This document shows positions 17,409 to 27,021 of a stretch of 50,415 bases of DNA, piece by piece. Every line of letters begins with the position of its first letter. Within the stretch, counting starts at the first letter, position 1. The notes beneath the pieces were generated by a model. The model was not told the DNA's origin. It did not search any database and saw only the letters and a program-made list of their open reading frames with translations. The translations under genes and the position numbers were made by a program. This DNA is from Flammeovirgaceae bacterium (GTDB lineage: Bacteria; Bacteroidota; Bacteroidia; Cytophagales; Cyclobacteriaceae): the NCBI GenBank assembly GCA_023251155.1, contig JAHEZH010000022.1, forward strand, positions 1 through 50,415. Reading direction: 5' to 3'.

Positions 17409-19409
17409 TCATTTGGTTTTTATCCGGATCACAGTGAGTGACATCGGGGGCGTTGTATAGTCAAAGGAATGACTCACTTTAAATGATGTGTGAACGGGAG
17501 TGATCTCATCGGGCTTATCCAATGTATTTTCCGCATCTGCAGGAGCCGCAAGCACCACTTGTTCTGCTATCGGGTTCATTTTCTTAAACGGGGCAAGATT
17601 TACCTTCATCACGCTGGATGTGCTTCCTGCATTGACCAGCTTTAAAATCACCTCTCCTGTTTGGCTATTCTGAACGCAGGAGGCGGCAAGTGTGGAGTCC
17701 CCCGGATGTAGGGTGATCACCTGATCGAAGTACACCTCTCCCCGGTTGAGGGAGAACATTTTCTGCACATGGTAATTGGGCGTAAGACAAATTCGGGTGT
17801 TATCGAAAAAGATCATATCGGTCGTCCATTGGGTGTGCTCTTTTTTCGCAAACAAGGGAGCATAGGAAGCCATGCTTACCACATCCCCATTGCGTTCGAG
17901 CCCGATCATGTAGGCGGCTTCTGAAATGGCATTCTTCATTTTGTTTCCCCATGACGCGTACTCACCCAGATACACTTTTGATTTGCCACGATCATAGGTG
18001 TCATAGCGATGGAGATTCTTCAGCATCCAGTCCGGCTCCTTGTAATAGTGTTCATCGATTACAGGTACACGATGTTGGTCGGCATACTTCCATCCTTTGG
18101 TAAAGTCATCCCCATCCGGAAATGGCCCGGAGGTGCCAATCACGGTAATCTCGGGATGCTTTGCTTTCACGGCATCGAAGATCAACTGGAAACGCTCTTC
18201 AAATTCAGGCGTGATTTTATCTTCGTTTCCAATACCGATGTATTGCAGATGAAAGGGAGAGGGATGTCCCGCAGCAGCGCGTTTTGCTCCCCACACCGTA
18301 GTAACAGCACCATTAGCCCATTCGATAAGATCGAGTACTTCCTGAATGTATTCAGTCATATCCTCCAATGGAAGTGCGCGTTGCCCGGTACCTCCGATGC
18401 GCCAGGTTCCCCCGGAGTTTTGACAACTTACGGCTGCGGGAAGTACAGGCAAGGGCTTTGCTCCAATGTCTTCACAGAACTGAAAATATTCGTAGTACCC
18501 CAGCCCGAGCGTTTGCTGATACCCCCAGAGATTTCTTTGCTCCACACGTTGCTCGATGGGGCCGATTGTATTTTTCCAGCGATACCTATTCCCCAATCCA
18601 TCGCCATGCACCAGGCACCCACCCGGGAAGCGAATAAAGGCAGGCTTCATATCGGCCAGTGCCTGTGCTAAATCAGGCCGAAGTCCATTGGGTCTGTTTT
18701 TAAAAGTACGCTCCGGGAAAAGCGAGATCATATCCAACGCAAGTGTACCCTGAGTGGTAGCCATCACCACCAGCGAAACTGTGTCATGACTTGCTGACGC
18801 GATCAGGCTGGCGGTGTATTTCTTCCAATCACGGGATGATGTCCGTACACTGCCTTCCGTCAGAATTTTTCCTTTAGGTGTTTGCAAGCTGACAGATAAG
18901 GCGATGGGTTCAGCCGTAAGCTGCCGTGCAAACAGGGAGAAGTGATAGGTATTGCCTTCACGGATGGTTATGCCATCGAAGCCAGTATTTTTTATTCCTA
19001 CTCCGGAAGGCCCCGTATGTTTTTCTTCGCTGCCAACATGCTCCACCTCCAGCACCACATAGTGCGGATTGTTGGGATGCACCGGTGATGTGGTTTCAAC
19101 GCGGATGGATCCATAGGAATATCCCGGTGTAATGTATTGCCATGAAGTCAGCGGAGTCCATTCTCTTTTGGAGGACGGGCTGTATTCAAAGGATCTGTTC
19201 TGAACCAATTCAGCATACAATCCGCCATCGGCGGCGTAGTTGATGTCTTCGAAAAAAAGTCCGAACAGGTCAGGGCTGATTTTCTTGAATGGAACAGAAG
19301 ATTCTTTCTTCTGAGCCGGGGTCGAGGTAATTGTCAGGATGCACATCGCCACGATTGAACTGATTTTGAATATCCTGTCCCTGATCTCCTTTTTACTTGG
19401 TATTGTCAT
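17409..19409 (-). CDS. Secreted GH51 alpha-L-arabinofuranosidase
   Basis: Removes alpha-linked arabinofuranose from arabinoxylan or arabinan side chains. It has 666 aa: a signal peptide (about 12-33, ending TPAQ), an N-terminal beta-rich part with a carbohydrate-binding-like insert (about 95-235), a catalytic barrel (about 245-520) and a C-terminal jelly roll. The acid/base is E396 in GIGNED and the nucleophile is E483 in YLGEYAS. The start FFEDINYAADGGLYAELVQN is the family signature. It is longer than intracellular GH51 enzymes and is exported, as is usual in Bacteroidota xylan and arabinan loci. Confidence 0.95.
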   Translation of the reverse strand: MTIPSKKEIRDRIFKISSIVAMCILTITSTPAQKKESSVPFKKISPDLFGLFFEDINYAADGGLYAELVQNRSFEYSPSSKREWTPLTSWQYITPGYSYGSIRVETTSPVHPNNPHYVVLEVEHVGSEEKHTGPSGVGIKNTGFDGITIREGNTYHFSLFARQLTAEPIALSVSLQTPKGKILTEGSVRTSSRDWKKYTASLIASASHDTVSLVVMATTQGTLALDMISLFPERTFKNRPNGLRPDLAQALADMKPAFIRFPGGCLVHGDGLGNRYRWKNTIGPIEQRVEQRNLWGYQQTLGLGYYEYFQFCEDIGAKPLPVLPAAVSCQNSGGTWRIGGTGQRALPLEDMTEYIQEVLDLIEWANGAVTTVWGAKRAAAGHPSPFHLQYIGIGNEDKITPEFEERFQLIFDAVKAKHPEITVIGTSGPFPDGDDFTKGWKYADQHRVPVIDEHYYKEPDWMLKNLHRYDTYDRGKSKVYLGEYASWGNKMKNAISEAAYMIGLERNGDVVSMASYAPLFAKKEHTQWTTDMIFFDNTRICLTPNYHVQKMFSLNRGEVYFDQVITLHPGDSTLAASCVQNSQTGEVILKLVNAGSTSSVMKVNLAPFKKMNPIAEQVVLAAPADAENTLDKPDEITPVHTSFKVSHSFDYTTPPMSLTVIRIKTK

Positions 19410-19475
19410 TCTGTTTGGTCTGTCTTCATTATTTTTTCATCCATCCATCAGCACGGTCCACTACTCCCGGAAGCT

Positions 19476-21908
19476 TTACTCTTTCTTTAGCAACCGCAGG
19501 TAATAGACCGCCCCGGCAGTGTTTTGTGGCAATGCCTGAAATTTTACCCTGACACTTTTCTTACCCTGAATCAGGGCATCAGGGATAGTGTACACCACGT
19601 CCATGAATCGGGATTGATTCCACCGGCCCGTATTATTTTCGATGGCCAGTCGTTCATTGTCTATATAGATTTCAAACTCCCGGTTCCCCCATTCCGCTCC
19701 CCAGTAACGCACCATCAGACTTAGCCCTACTTCCTGTGCTGTAGCCAGCTGGTAACTGAAATAGCCTCCGCTGGACGCGTCTCTCCAGAATTCATTGTGC
19801 ATGGCACCCGACCGCGACTGATCACTTTCCATAGCATGATCGACTTCCGGCTGCTGTTCACCGGGGGCCACAAAATCAATTGTTCTTTTTTGAATCGCTA
19901 ACTTTTCCTTTTCCAGTGCTCCCAATGAATCCAGGTAAGATTGATACTGATGACGCGTTAACGCCATCCAGTACATCATGTACCGGGAATCATGAATCTG
20001 ATAAAACGGTTCCAGCACCATACCGGTAGATTGGATTGTATTTAATCGCGGTGTAGTAAACGTTAACGGCTTTCCTGGCACCGGTTCCAGTTTATCCATT
20101 AATCCCGACAGATCGTCTTCAATAATGATCGGTGCTTTATCAAGAGGAAGTCGCTCTCCACCGGCAATGTGCCCCCACCGGCTGTCATCTGCTGCCAGTC
20201 CTTTCATGTCTTCAGTGCCGGTCTTTGCGCCAAGTAAAATCGGACCGTGAAGCAGCGCTACGTAGTTAGGTACGTTGGGTAAACGTTCGATGCGGTGATG
20301 CATGGGCAACTGAATTTCCATGACATCGCCTTTTTTCCATTTCCGGTTGATCGCAACATACGAGGATGGCTTAACGGTATAGGACACACTTTTTCCATTT
20401 ACCTTAATTTTCAGTGCTCCTTCCTTCACCCAGAAAGGATAGCGGATCATCCACGTAAAATGTGATGCTCCTTCCGTTATTTTCAGTAAGGCTTTTTCTT
20501 CATAGGGAAAACGGGTTTCCTGACGGATGCTGATTCCTCGCTCCTTCCAGTGCAATTCTGAGGCAATGAACAGATTCAGGTACAACGAATCGCTTTGATG
20601 GGTATAAATGAACTGATTGTATTTGCCGTGGTTCTCCAGGCCGCTACCCACACAACACCACATCGCTTCATTGGGAGTGGAGTACACGCGATAGTGGCGC
20701 GGACGAGCCGGAGTAAAATAAACGTAGCCACCGCTAACCGGATGCTGTGTTGATAAGATGTGGTTATACATGGTGCGCTCATAGTAGTCGGCATAGTGGG
20801 CCGATGGATGTACGCGGAACAAATCCTCCGTCAGCTTGAGCATGTTGTACGAGTTGCAGGTCTCCGGGCCTTCCACATCATTCACAAAGTCGCTACACGA
20901 AGCCACCGATGGAAAAAATTCCCTGCGGCTGTTTCCCCCGAAAGCGAGCGAGCGTTTTTGAGTTACTGTCTGCCAGAAGAAGCTTCCCGCATCTGCATAC
21001 GTTTTATCATGAGCCAGTTCGGCGATGCGCTGAAATCCAATGGCTTTCGGCACCTGGGTATTGGCATGTTTGTTATCCAGGTTATCCATACCCGATGACA
21101 ACGGGTCAAGAAATGCCTTGTGTGAAAATCGTTTTGCGGCATCAAGGTATTTTGGTTCTCGTGTAAGTTGGTAGGCATCTGCAAAAATCTCATTCATTCC
21201 CCCATGTTCGATATCCAGCATGGATTGCATTTGTGTTTCCGTCAGGGAAGAGGTAATGGCGATTCCCCAATCGCAAAAACTTAAAAACATCTTCCTGGCA
21301 TCTTCATTACCTGCATATATCCATGCATCACGAAGTCCGGCATACATCTTATGCAAATTGTACCACGGCACCCAGGCTGCGCGGTAGGCTTTAAAGTCAC
21401 CTGTCTTTAAGGTGGACCAGATCTCTTCGCTATGAGGAACACCACCCGCATAACCTTTTCCCCACTGCGCATGTATCGTTGTATGCGCCTGCTGACATTC
21501 TTTAAGAACACGAAGCATATCGAGCATCCTTTTTTTGCACTCTGCATTATTGGTAGCTGCATAATTCATTGCCAATGCCGACAGGTAATGTCCACCCACA
21601 TGCCCATCGAGTCCGTCCCAGTTAGGATAACTCAACCCAGCTGGTGTCAATCCCGCTTCTTTCTGATAGGGAGCCAGCAAGCGGTTGACATCGTATTGCA
21701 GAATTACATCAAGGTTAAGATCACGGGCATGCCTGAAAGGTCCCTCCAGCAGCGTTACTTCGCCAAGCGAAAATGTGTTTTGATATATTGCACTTTGCGC
21801 TACGATCCTGTTGCCGGATAGTACACTACTTATGGTAATGATTATCAGAAGGACTGCGCTGCGCATTGCTCCGCTCATTTTGTATATCGTCATCCTACGT
21901 GCTTTCAT
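19476..21908 (-). CDS. Secreted GH127/GH146-type beta-L-arabinofuranosidase (DUF1680)
   Basis: Family enzymes cleave beta-L-arabinofuranosides using a zinc-held cysteine as nucleophile. It has 810 aa, with a membrane-type leader at about 13-38 (start could also be residue 6 or 11). The alpha/alpha barrel has the family marks SYPNWDGLDGHVGGHYLSA (95-113) and HKMYAGL. The metal-cysteine site is ETC (C351) together with CC (C418, C419) in WCCVGSGLENH. A beta-rich C-terminus follows (about 660-810). In xylan loci such enzymes act on arabinose-containing side chains. Subfamily choice between GH127 and GH146 is not possible by eye. It is separated from the GH67 gene by 264 bases containing a hairpin. 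Confidence 0.92.
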   Translation of the reverse strand: MKARRMTIYKMSGAMRSAVLLIIITISSVLSGNRIVAQSAIYQNTFSLGEVTLLEGPFRHARDLNLDVILQYDVNRLLAPYQKEAGLTPAGLSYPNWDGLDGHVGGHYLSALAMNYAATNNAECKKRMLDMLRVLKECQQAHTTIHAQWGKGYAGGVPHSEEIWSTLKTGDFKAYRAAWVPWYNLHKMYAGLRDAWIYAGNEDARKMFLSFCDWGIAITSSLTETQMQSMLDIEHGGMNEIFADAYQLTREPKYLDAAKRFSHKAFLDPLSSGMDNLDNKHANTQVPKAIGFQRIAELAHDKTYADAGSFFWQTVTQKRSLAFGGNSRREFFPSVASCSDFVNDVEGPETCNSYNMLKLTEDLFRVHPSAHYADYYERTMYNHILSTQHPVSGGYVYFTPARPRHYRVYSTPNEAMWCCVGSGLENHGKYNQFIYTHQSDSLYLNLFIASELHWKERGISIRQETRFPYEEKALLKITEGASHFTWMIRYPFWVKEGALKIKVNGKSVSYTVKPSSYVAINRKWKKGDVMEIQLPMHHRIERLPNVPNYVALLHGPILLGAKTGTEDMKGLAADDSRWGHIAGGERLPLDKAPIIIEDDLSGLMDKLEPVPGKPLTFTTPRLNTIQSTGMVLEPFYQIHDSRYMMYWMALTRHQYQSYLDSLGALEKEKLAIQKRTIDFVAPGEQQPEVDHAMESDQSRSGAMHNEFWRDASSGGYFSYQLATAQEVGLSLMVRYWGAEWGNREFEIYIDNERLAIENNTGRWNQSRFMDVVYTIPDALIQGKKSVRVKFQALPQNTAGAVYYLRLLKKE

Positions 21909-22085
21909 GCCGTGATCAATATATTCTTTTTAATTGTCATTTCTACAATTAATATATATGCTACCTGTTCACGCTACTTACCGGTACTTAAAATCCAATA
22001 ATCCACCCGTTGTGACGGTCAGGCAGGCGTTTTCGTCCATTTTCAAATACGCTGCTTTTATCTCCTCCCCGGCCGATGGATCCTG

Positions 22086-22111
22086 CAAGTGCTGGCGATT
22101 TTCAGCACTTG
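22086..22111. repeat. Intercistronic hairpin between GH67 and GH127 genes
   Basis: CAAGTGCTG (22086-22094) and CAGCACTTG (22103-22111) are perfect 9-base inverted arms around an 8-base loop. An outer pair, GTTGTGAC (22009-22016) and GTCACAAC (about 22119-22126), could enclose it. No T run follows on the minus strand, so mRNA processing or stability control is more likely than termination. Confidence 0.5.
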
Positions 22112-22172
22112 TCAGCGGGTCACAACTTGTGTTTACCGCGAGCGTCCTGTTGAACAACGGATGTCGCTCTCC

Positions 22173-24227
22173 TTATCTTCTTTTTTTCATATCGTTTCGA
22201 ATGATGTCCTGCAAATTCTCCATGGGTTGTTCGATGTCAGAGGGAAAGGGCATACGACTATATCCCTGAAAATACTGAAGGCACGCATCCCTCCACAGTT
22301 GTGCATTGCGCGTTTGCAATTGCAGTTTGTTTTGTACCGCCATGAATGTAGCCGTATCCACGTACCGTTGTACCTGGTTCCACGTCTTCTGAAAATCCTT
22401 TACCTGCTGCACACCATGGTCATAGCGATAGCATAACTCACCCCAAAGTGTTCGTCCGCTTCGCATGGAATAGGTCCACGGCACATGGTGAAACCAGAGC
22501 AGGTACATCTCAGGACAAGTGGAGAGGTTACTCCATTGTGAAGCAAGTGGTGCATGATATTGACTTACCGCATTTGTTCCATTTGTTGTACGGTCAAACC
22601 CAAGTCCTGCCGTGTCGGCCTGATGATAGTATGGCGGAGTCCAGTCGGAGCGCACATTCTTTGGGGCCCACCATGGGCCGGGTCCGTAATGTTCATCGGC
22701 AGCAAAGAGATGGTGCAATCCCACCGGCATCATGTAATTGACAGCGGCCTCATTGCTTTCCAGCATCATGGCTTTTACCGGTGCCAGGAAGTTAAGGTTC
22801 CATTCTGTACTGGCGATTGTTTCCCGGATAGTATCCTGGTAGAATGTCAATGTGATCCATTCGTGCACAATCTGTTCACTGGTGAGCGAGTTATTCCATG
22901 CCAGCCGGCCAAAGGCATACCAGTTGGCTTGTGCAAAAGGATGACCGCACCAGTTGGTATCCAGACCAATATTGGATACACCTGCGATGGCCGTATTTTT
23001 CTGCTGATTGATACTGCCATCCGTGACCCGTGCTACCGTACTGCCCTTGCCTCCCTGATAAGTGTCGCTTTTCAGAATTTCCTCCCACATTGGTGAAAGG
23101 AATACGAGATGAACGGATTGCCCCAGGTACTCTTGTGTAATCTGAAACTCGGGCATCACGGCTGTTTTTTTCATGGCACCGAATACCGGATTGAAAGGCT
23201 CGCGCGGTTGGAAATCAATCGGGCCATTTTTCACCTGGATGATTACGTTGTTGCGAAACTTTCCATCCAGAGGTACAAATTCGGAATAGGCTTGCCGGGC
23301 CCTGTCTTTTTCTGACGGGTTATATACAAATGCGCGCCACATGACAATACCCCGGTGAGGTTGCAGTGCATCGGCCAGCAGGTTGGCTCCATCAGCATGA
23401 GAGCGTCCGTAATCCTGCGGACCAGGTTGGCCTTCGCTGTTTGCCTTGACCACAAAGCCGCCAAAGTCTGGAATCAATTGGTAGATCTCCTCCGCCTTTT
23501 TTTTCCACCAGGCCCTGACCGCCGGATCCAAAGGATCGGATGTTGGCAACCCGCCGAGTAAAGCGGGTGACGAAAATTTTACGGAGAGGTAGGTCTTGAT
23601 TCCATAGGGACGCAATACATCGGCAATGGCTTTTACTCTCGTCAGGTAATCGGCAGACAGCATGAGCGGAGAAGCATTGACGTTATTAAGTACAGCACCA
23701 TTGATGCCAATGGATGCATTTGCCACGGCGTACTCCTTCCAGCGTTTCATATCTTCGCTGGTTACGGTGAACGGATCTTCTTTTCTCCAGAAGATAGACA
23801 AGCCCGCATAGCCCCGTTCGATTGTACCATCCAGGTTATCCCAATGGTTCAGTATCCGCAGCTGATAGGAAGGATTACTGACTTCATCATCAAACAAACG
23901 GCCAGTCTGTTGCCTTCGCAACAGTTCGAACACACCGTATAAAATGCCCAGCTCGGTGTTGGCCTCCACTCCATTCGGGTGAAGACGGAAACCATCACCC
24001 TGAATCCATTTATCTTTTTTTATAGCGAGTGTAATGGTCGCATTTTCCTTTCCAGACCAGCGCTGTAGCAGTTCTGCTTGCGCTATATCCAGGACAGGGG
24101 AATGCCTGTCGCAACTGATTTTTACAGGAATTGTTTTTCCTGTGCGCAGCCAAAGCTGATGCCCATCGGTAGCAAAGAGGCCCTGGACACAAAAAAGAAA
24201 TCCCAGCAGGCAACTTATTTTCTTCAT
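22173..24227 (-). CDS. aguA: Secreted GH67 alpha-glucuronidase
   Basis: Removes (4-O-methyl)glucuronic acid from the non-reducing end of xylo-oligosaccharides. It has 684 aa, a signal peptide (1-19, ending LFAT) and the full GH67 layout: an N-terminal beta domain (about 24-140), a barrel (141-460) and a helical C-terminus. The proposed acid E265 (KANSEGQPGP), D338 (NGPIDFQPREPF) and E366 (QITQEYLG) are spaced 73 and 28 residues apart, the same as E292, D365 and E393 that I recall for the Cellvibrio japonicus enzyme. GH67 acts on oligomers rather than polymer, so it should work after the GH10 xylanase, in the periplasm. Confidence 0.96.
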   Translation of the reverse strand: MKKISCLLGFLFCVQGLFATDGHQLWLRTGKTIPVKISCDRHSPVLDIAQAELLQRWSGKENATITLAIKKDKWIQGDGFRLHPNGVEANTELGILYGVFELLRRQQTGRLFDDEVSNPSYQLRILNHWDNLDGTIERGYAGLSIFWRKEDPFTVTSEDMKRWKEYAVANASIGINGAVLNNVNASPLMLSADYLTRVKAIADVLRPYGIKTYLSVKFSSPALLGGLPTSDPLDPAVRAWWKKKAEEIYQLIPDFGGFVVKANSEGQPGPQDYGRSHADGANLLADALQPHRGIVMWRAFVYNPSEKDRARQAYSEFVPLDGKFRNNVIIQVKNGPIDFQPREPFNPVFGAMKKTAVMPEFQITQEYLGQSVHLVFLSPMWEEILKSDTYQGGKGSTVARVTDGSINQQKNTAIAGVSNIGLDTNWCGHPFAQANWYAFGRLAWNNSLTSEQIVHEWITLTFYQDTIRETIASTEWNLNFLAPVKAMMLESNEAAVNYMMPVGLHHLFAADEHYGPGPWWAPKNVRSDWTPPYYHQADTAGLGFDRTTNGTNAVSQYHAPLASQWSNLSTCPEMYLLWFHHVPWTYSMRSGRTLWGELCYRYDHGVQQVKDFQKTWNQVQRYVDTATFMAVQNKLQLQTRNAQLWRDACLQYFQGYSRMPFPSDIEQPMENLQDIIRNDMKKRR

Positions 24228-24348
24228 ACGATTTTATTTTGTTCCTCCATTTTCATTTTTCCACATACACTTCGCGTTGTTATTTCTTTCTGCACACCAA
24301 ACGAATACCTTTCATAGTACCGATCGTGAAGCAAAACGCTCCGATTAC

Positions 24349-25362
24349 TCAAAGTTCAATCATGGCTTTAATTACACCGGTAGCGGGTTTCAGCCAGCTT
24401 TCAAATTGCACGGCCGCGTCGTCAAATCGAACGCGGTGGGTAATAAAGGGAAGCGGATCGATACGTTTATTTTTCATCGCAGAAATCACATGATCAAAAT
24501 CCTCACGGGTAGCGTTGCGACTGCTCATCAACGTTCCTTCGCGTTTGTGAAATTCAGGGTGGCTGAAGTAGAGTTCACCCCGTTGCAGACCAATCAGCAC
24601 ATAACGTGAACCATGAGCCATAAAGCGAAAGCCACTGTGAATGGCAGGCAAGTTTCCGGTGGCATCAATGACCACGGTAGCCATATCTCCGCCGGTGATC
24701 GTGCGAACCAGTTCATCGCTATCTTCACGGGAAGCATTAATCGTATAACTGACCTGCAGTGTGTCCTTACAGAATGTTAACCGCTGATCATTGACATCCA
24801 GTACAATCACTTTCGCCCCGGCGAGCTGAGCAAACAAGATCGTTGCTAAACCGATTGGCCCCGCGCCCATCACCAGAACAAATTCATCGGGCTTTATTTC
24901 AGCGCGCCTTACCCCATGAGCACCGATAGCCAGTGGCTCCACCAGTGCCAGTTGCTCCCAGCTGAGCCCATGCCCGTGCAACAGCGAAGACGAGGGAACG
25001 GAAACGTACTCCGCCATACCGCCATCCACATGCACACCACACACCTGCACACTGACACAGCAGTTGAATTTACCTCTGCGACAGGCAATACAATGACCAC
25101 AACTAAAATAAGGGATGAACGTCACCGGCTCTCCCACCGTAAAACCAGCCGCATTGTCACAGGCAATCAGTTCTCCTGACAATTCATGACCCAGTACACG
25201 CGGGTAACTGAGGAAAGGCTGAGTGCCTTCAAAGGCATGCAAATCAGTACCACAAATACCGATGCGTTTTATTTTTATGATCGCATGATCCTTTGCCGGC
25301 TCTGGCCTTTCCCGGACACGGTATTCCATTTTCCCTGGTTCGCTGCACACTAATGTTTTCAT
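24349..25362 (-). CDS. Zinc-dependent medium-chain alcohol dehydrogenase (polyol/sugar-acid type)
   Basis: 337 aa from the ATG at 25360-25362. A longer frame to 25485 would overlap the GH43 gene and adds 41 residues outside the family. AAGGAG sits directly before this ATG. Catalytic zinc ligands are C37, H59 and E60; the structural zinc cysteines are C88, C91, C94 and C102. The nucleotide fold is at GAGPIGLATI, followed by VIVLDVND, whose acidic residue suggests NAD preference. It resembles threonine/idonate/galactonate dehydrogenases. In this locus it may oxidise or reduce a uronate or aldonate (for example fructuronate/mannonate) or a pentitol. It starts 22 bases after the GH43 stop. Confidence 0.87.
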   Translation of the reverse strand: MKTLVCSEPGKMEYRVRERPEPAKDHAIIKIKRIGICGTDLHAFEGTQPFLSYPRVLGHELSGELIACDNAAGFTVGEPVTFIPYFSCGHCIACRRGKFNCCVSVQVCGVHVDGGMAEYVSVPSSSLLHGHGLSWEQLALVEPLAIGAHGVRRAEIKPDEFVLVMGAGPIGLATILFAQLAGAKVIVLDVNDQRLTFCKDTLQVSYTINASREDSDELVRTITGGDMATVVIDATGNLPAIHSGFRFMAHGSRYVLIGLQRGELYFSHPEFHKREGTLMSSRNATREDFDHVISAMKNKRIDPLPFITHRVRFDDAAVQFESWLKPATGVIKAMIEL

Positions 25363-25384
25363 CTCCTTGCTCTTGGTTATTGAA

Positions 25385-26989
25385 TTAATGATGGGGTTCC
25401 TGCACGATGAGGTGATCTTCAATATGAAAGAAATCAAAGTCAACGTACCCACCGGTTTTCTTCGTGGCAAAGTTGAACAATCCAAACCGATAGCCCATGA
25501 AGTGAGGAAGCGTGTAGCTCATTTTCAGATGGGTGTTAACAGGCGTCCATGATTTTCCATCCAGGCTGTAATAAAAAGTGGCAATGTCTTTAAGGTCCGT
25601 AAAGTCGCACGCTACTTTAAAGTACACCGTAGATTGTGTGAGCGGCACTTGCAGCAGTTCTTCGGCTGTCCCTGATTCCGCACTGACCATCACAATTGAT
25701 TTTGCCGTGGCATTCACTTTCACACCGATCAGGCCATACTTCTTTTGCAACAAGGCAAGGCCTGCCATGTCCCCTTCTTTCATTTGCGATACATCCAGTG
25801 CTACGGAGCCTGTGCATTGCGGGCCTATGGTTCGTTGGGTGAGTGTATTTTGTGCGAAGAGAAAAGACGAATCCAACCTGCCTGTTTCCAGGCGAAGGAA
25901 ACCAGGCCTTTGGGTTACCGACCAGAGGGTATTGTCCGGATTATGATTCCATTGCCAGACCAGTGGCAGGGCGGGATCTTTTTTGCTGCGCGTGAATTCA
26001 TCGGATGCTACCACACCCGGCATAAGGCCGTTACTGGCCGGAAGCGGAAGTACATCGGGTACTTTCCCATTGTTGCCCAATACGGGCCATTCGTCCTTCC
26101 ATGTGACAGGAACCAGGTAAGGTATGCGACCTACAGAACCGTAATCGCGAAACAGGTAGGCAAACCAGCTGCCCTGCGGAGTGTCGATCAATCCACCCTG
26201 CGCGATACCACGATCCTGCAAGGCAACTCTTCCTTCATAGGGACCTGTTATCTTATCGGCCCTATGGATAACCACCGTACGCATTCCTCCTTTAGGCCAG
26301 GTAATGTTGAAAAGGTAATACTTGCCATTCACCTTAAAGAACTGAGAACCTTCTGCGGGAAGTCCCTCACTTTCACCTGCCGGAGAGCTGGCATTGGCGA
26401 TGATGACTTGTTCCATCGTTCCCGGTTTAATCGCGGAAACCTTTTCATCCAGCTCGATGAGTTTGATTTTACCGGCACCGTACACCATGTAAACGCGGCC
26501 ATCGTCATCGAAGAAGAGGGAGTGATCGTGGTAGGCCGGCTTGAAAGCAGCCCTCTTCCATGGGCCACGCTCAATGTCTCTCGTGGTGAAGATGTAGGTC
26601 TGGCCTGTAGTCTGGGCAAAAGTGGTAACATAGTAGATACCCTTGTGGTGACGTATACTGCTCGCCCATGAGCCTCTTCCGTAGGTACTCTTCCCCCGGC
26701 CGAGATTTAATTCGTCACTGCTGGCCAGCGTATCATAGGCGTAATTCACCAGCTTCCAGTTTACCAGGTCGGTTGACTTCATGATGGGTACACCCGGGGA
26801 CATATGCATGGTGGTGCTGCTCATGTAATAGGTATGGCCTACACGCACGACGGACAGGTCAGGAACATCTGCAAAAATGATCGGGTTGTGTGCCTGCTTT
26901 ACTTGCGCACGGGCAGACGTACCGAGTAGTATCACGATTAACACTACTATCTTCTTTCGAAGGTGCTTAAATAACGTATCTCCGGTCAT
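25385..26989 (-). CDS. Secreted GH43 xylosidase/arabinofuranosidase with C-terminal beta-sandwich
   Basis: The 534-aa protein has a signal peptide (about 12-29, ending ARAQ). The GH43 propeller (about 34-330) carries the putative base D44 in ADVPDLSV, modulator D155 in YHDHSLFF and acid E213 in LPAEGSQFF. A DUF1349/laminin-like beta-sandwich (about 335-530) follows, as in many Bacteroidota GH43 enzymes from xylan loci, where it shapes the active site. The likely products are xylose or arabinofuranose from arabinoxylo-oligosaccharides. Its sister GH43 lies 32 bases upstream. The two share order and ending but are clearly divergent paralogues. Confidence 0.92.
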   Translation of the reverse strand: MTGDTLFKHLRKKIVVLIVILLGTSARAQVKQAHNPIIFADVPDLSVVRVGHTYYMSSTTMHMSPGVPIMKSTDLVNWKLVNYAYDTLASSDELNLGRGKSTYGRGSWASSIRHHKGIYYVTTFAQTTGQTYIFTTRDIERGPWKRAAFKPAYHDHSLFFDDDGRVYMVYGAGKIKLIELDEKVSAIKPGTMEQVIIANASSPAGESEGLPAEGSQFFKVNGKYYLFNITWPKGGMRTVVIHRADKITGPYEGRVALQDRGIAQGGLIDTPQGSWFAYLFRDYGSVGRIPYLVPVTWKDEWPVLGNNGKVPDVLPLPASNGLMPGVVASDEFTRSKKDPALPLVWQWNHNPDNTLWSVTQRPGFLRLETGRLDSSFLFAQNTLTQRTIGPQCTGSVALDVSQMKEGDMAGLALLQKKYGLIGVKVNATAKSIVMVSAESGTAEELLQVPLTQSTVYFKVACDFTDLKDIATFYYSLDGKSWTPVNTHLKMSYTLPHFMGYRFGLFNFATKKTGGYVDFDFFHIEDHLIVQEPHH

Positions 26990-27021
26990 GATCCTTTTTG
27001 TGTCGTTTTTTCCGAAGATAG

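Noticed and set aside
21934-22269. Plus-strand frame covering the GH67-GH127 gap
   Set aside because: Opposite to all neighbours, overlaps the GH67 end and contains the hairpin; low-complexity translation.
25745-26671. 308-codon plus-strand reading frame
   Set aside because: It lies fully antisense to the GH43 gene with all catalytic motifs in the other strand; the translation shows no family pattern.
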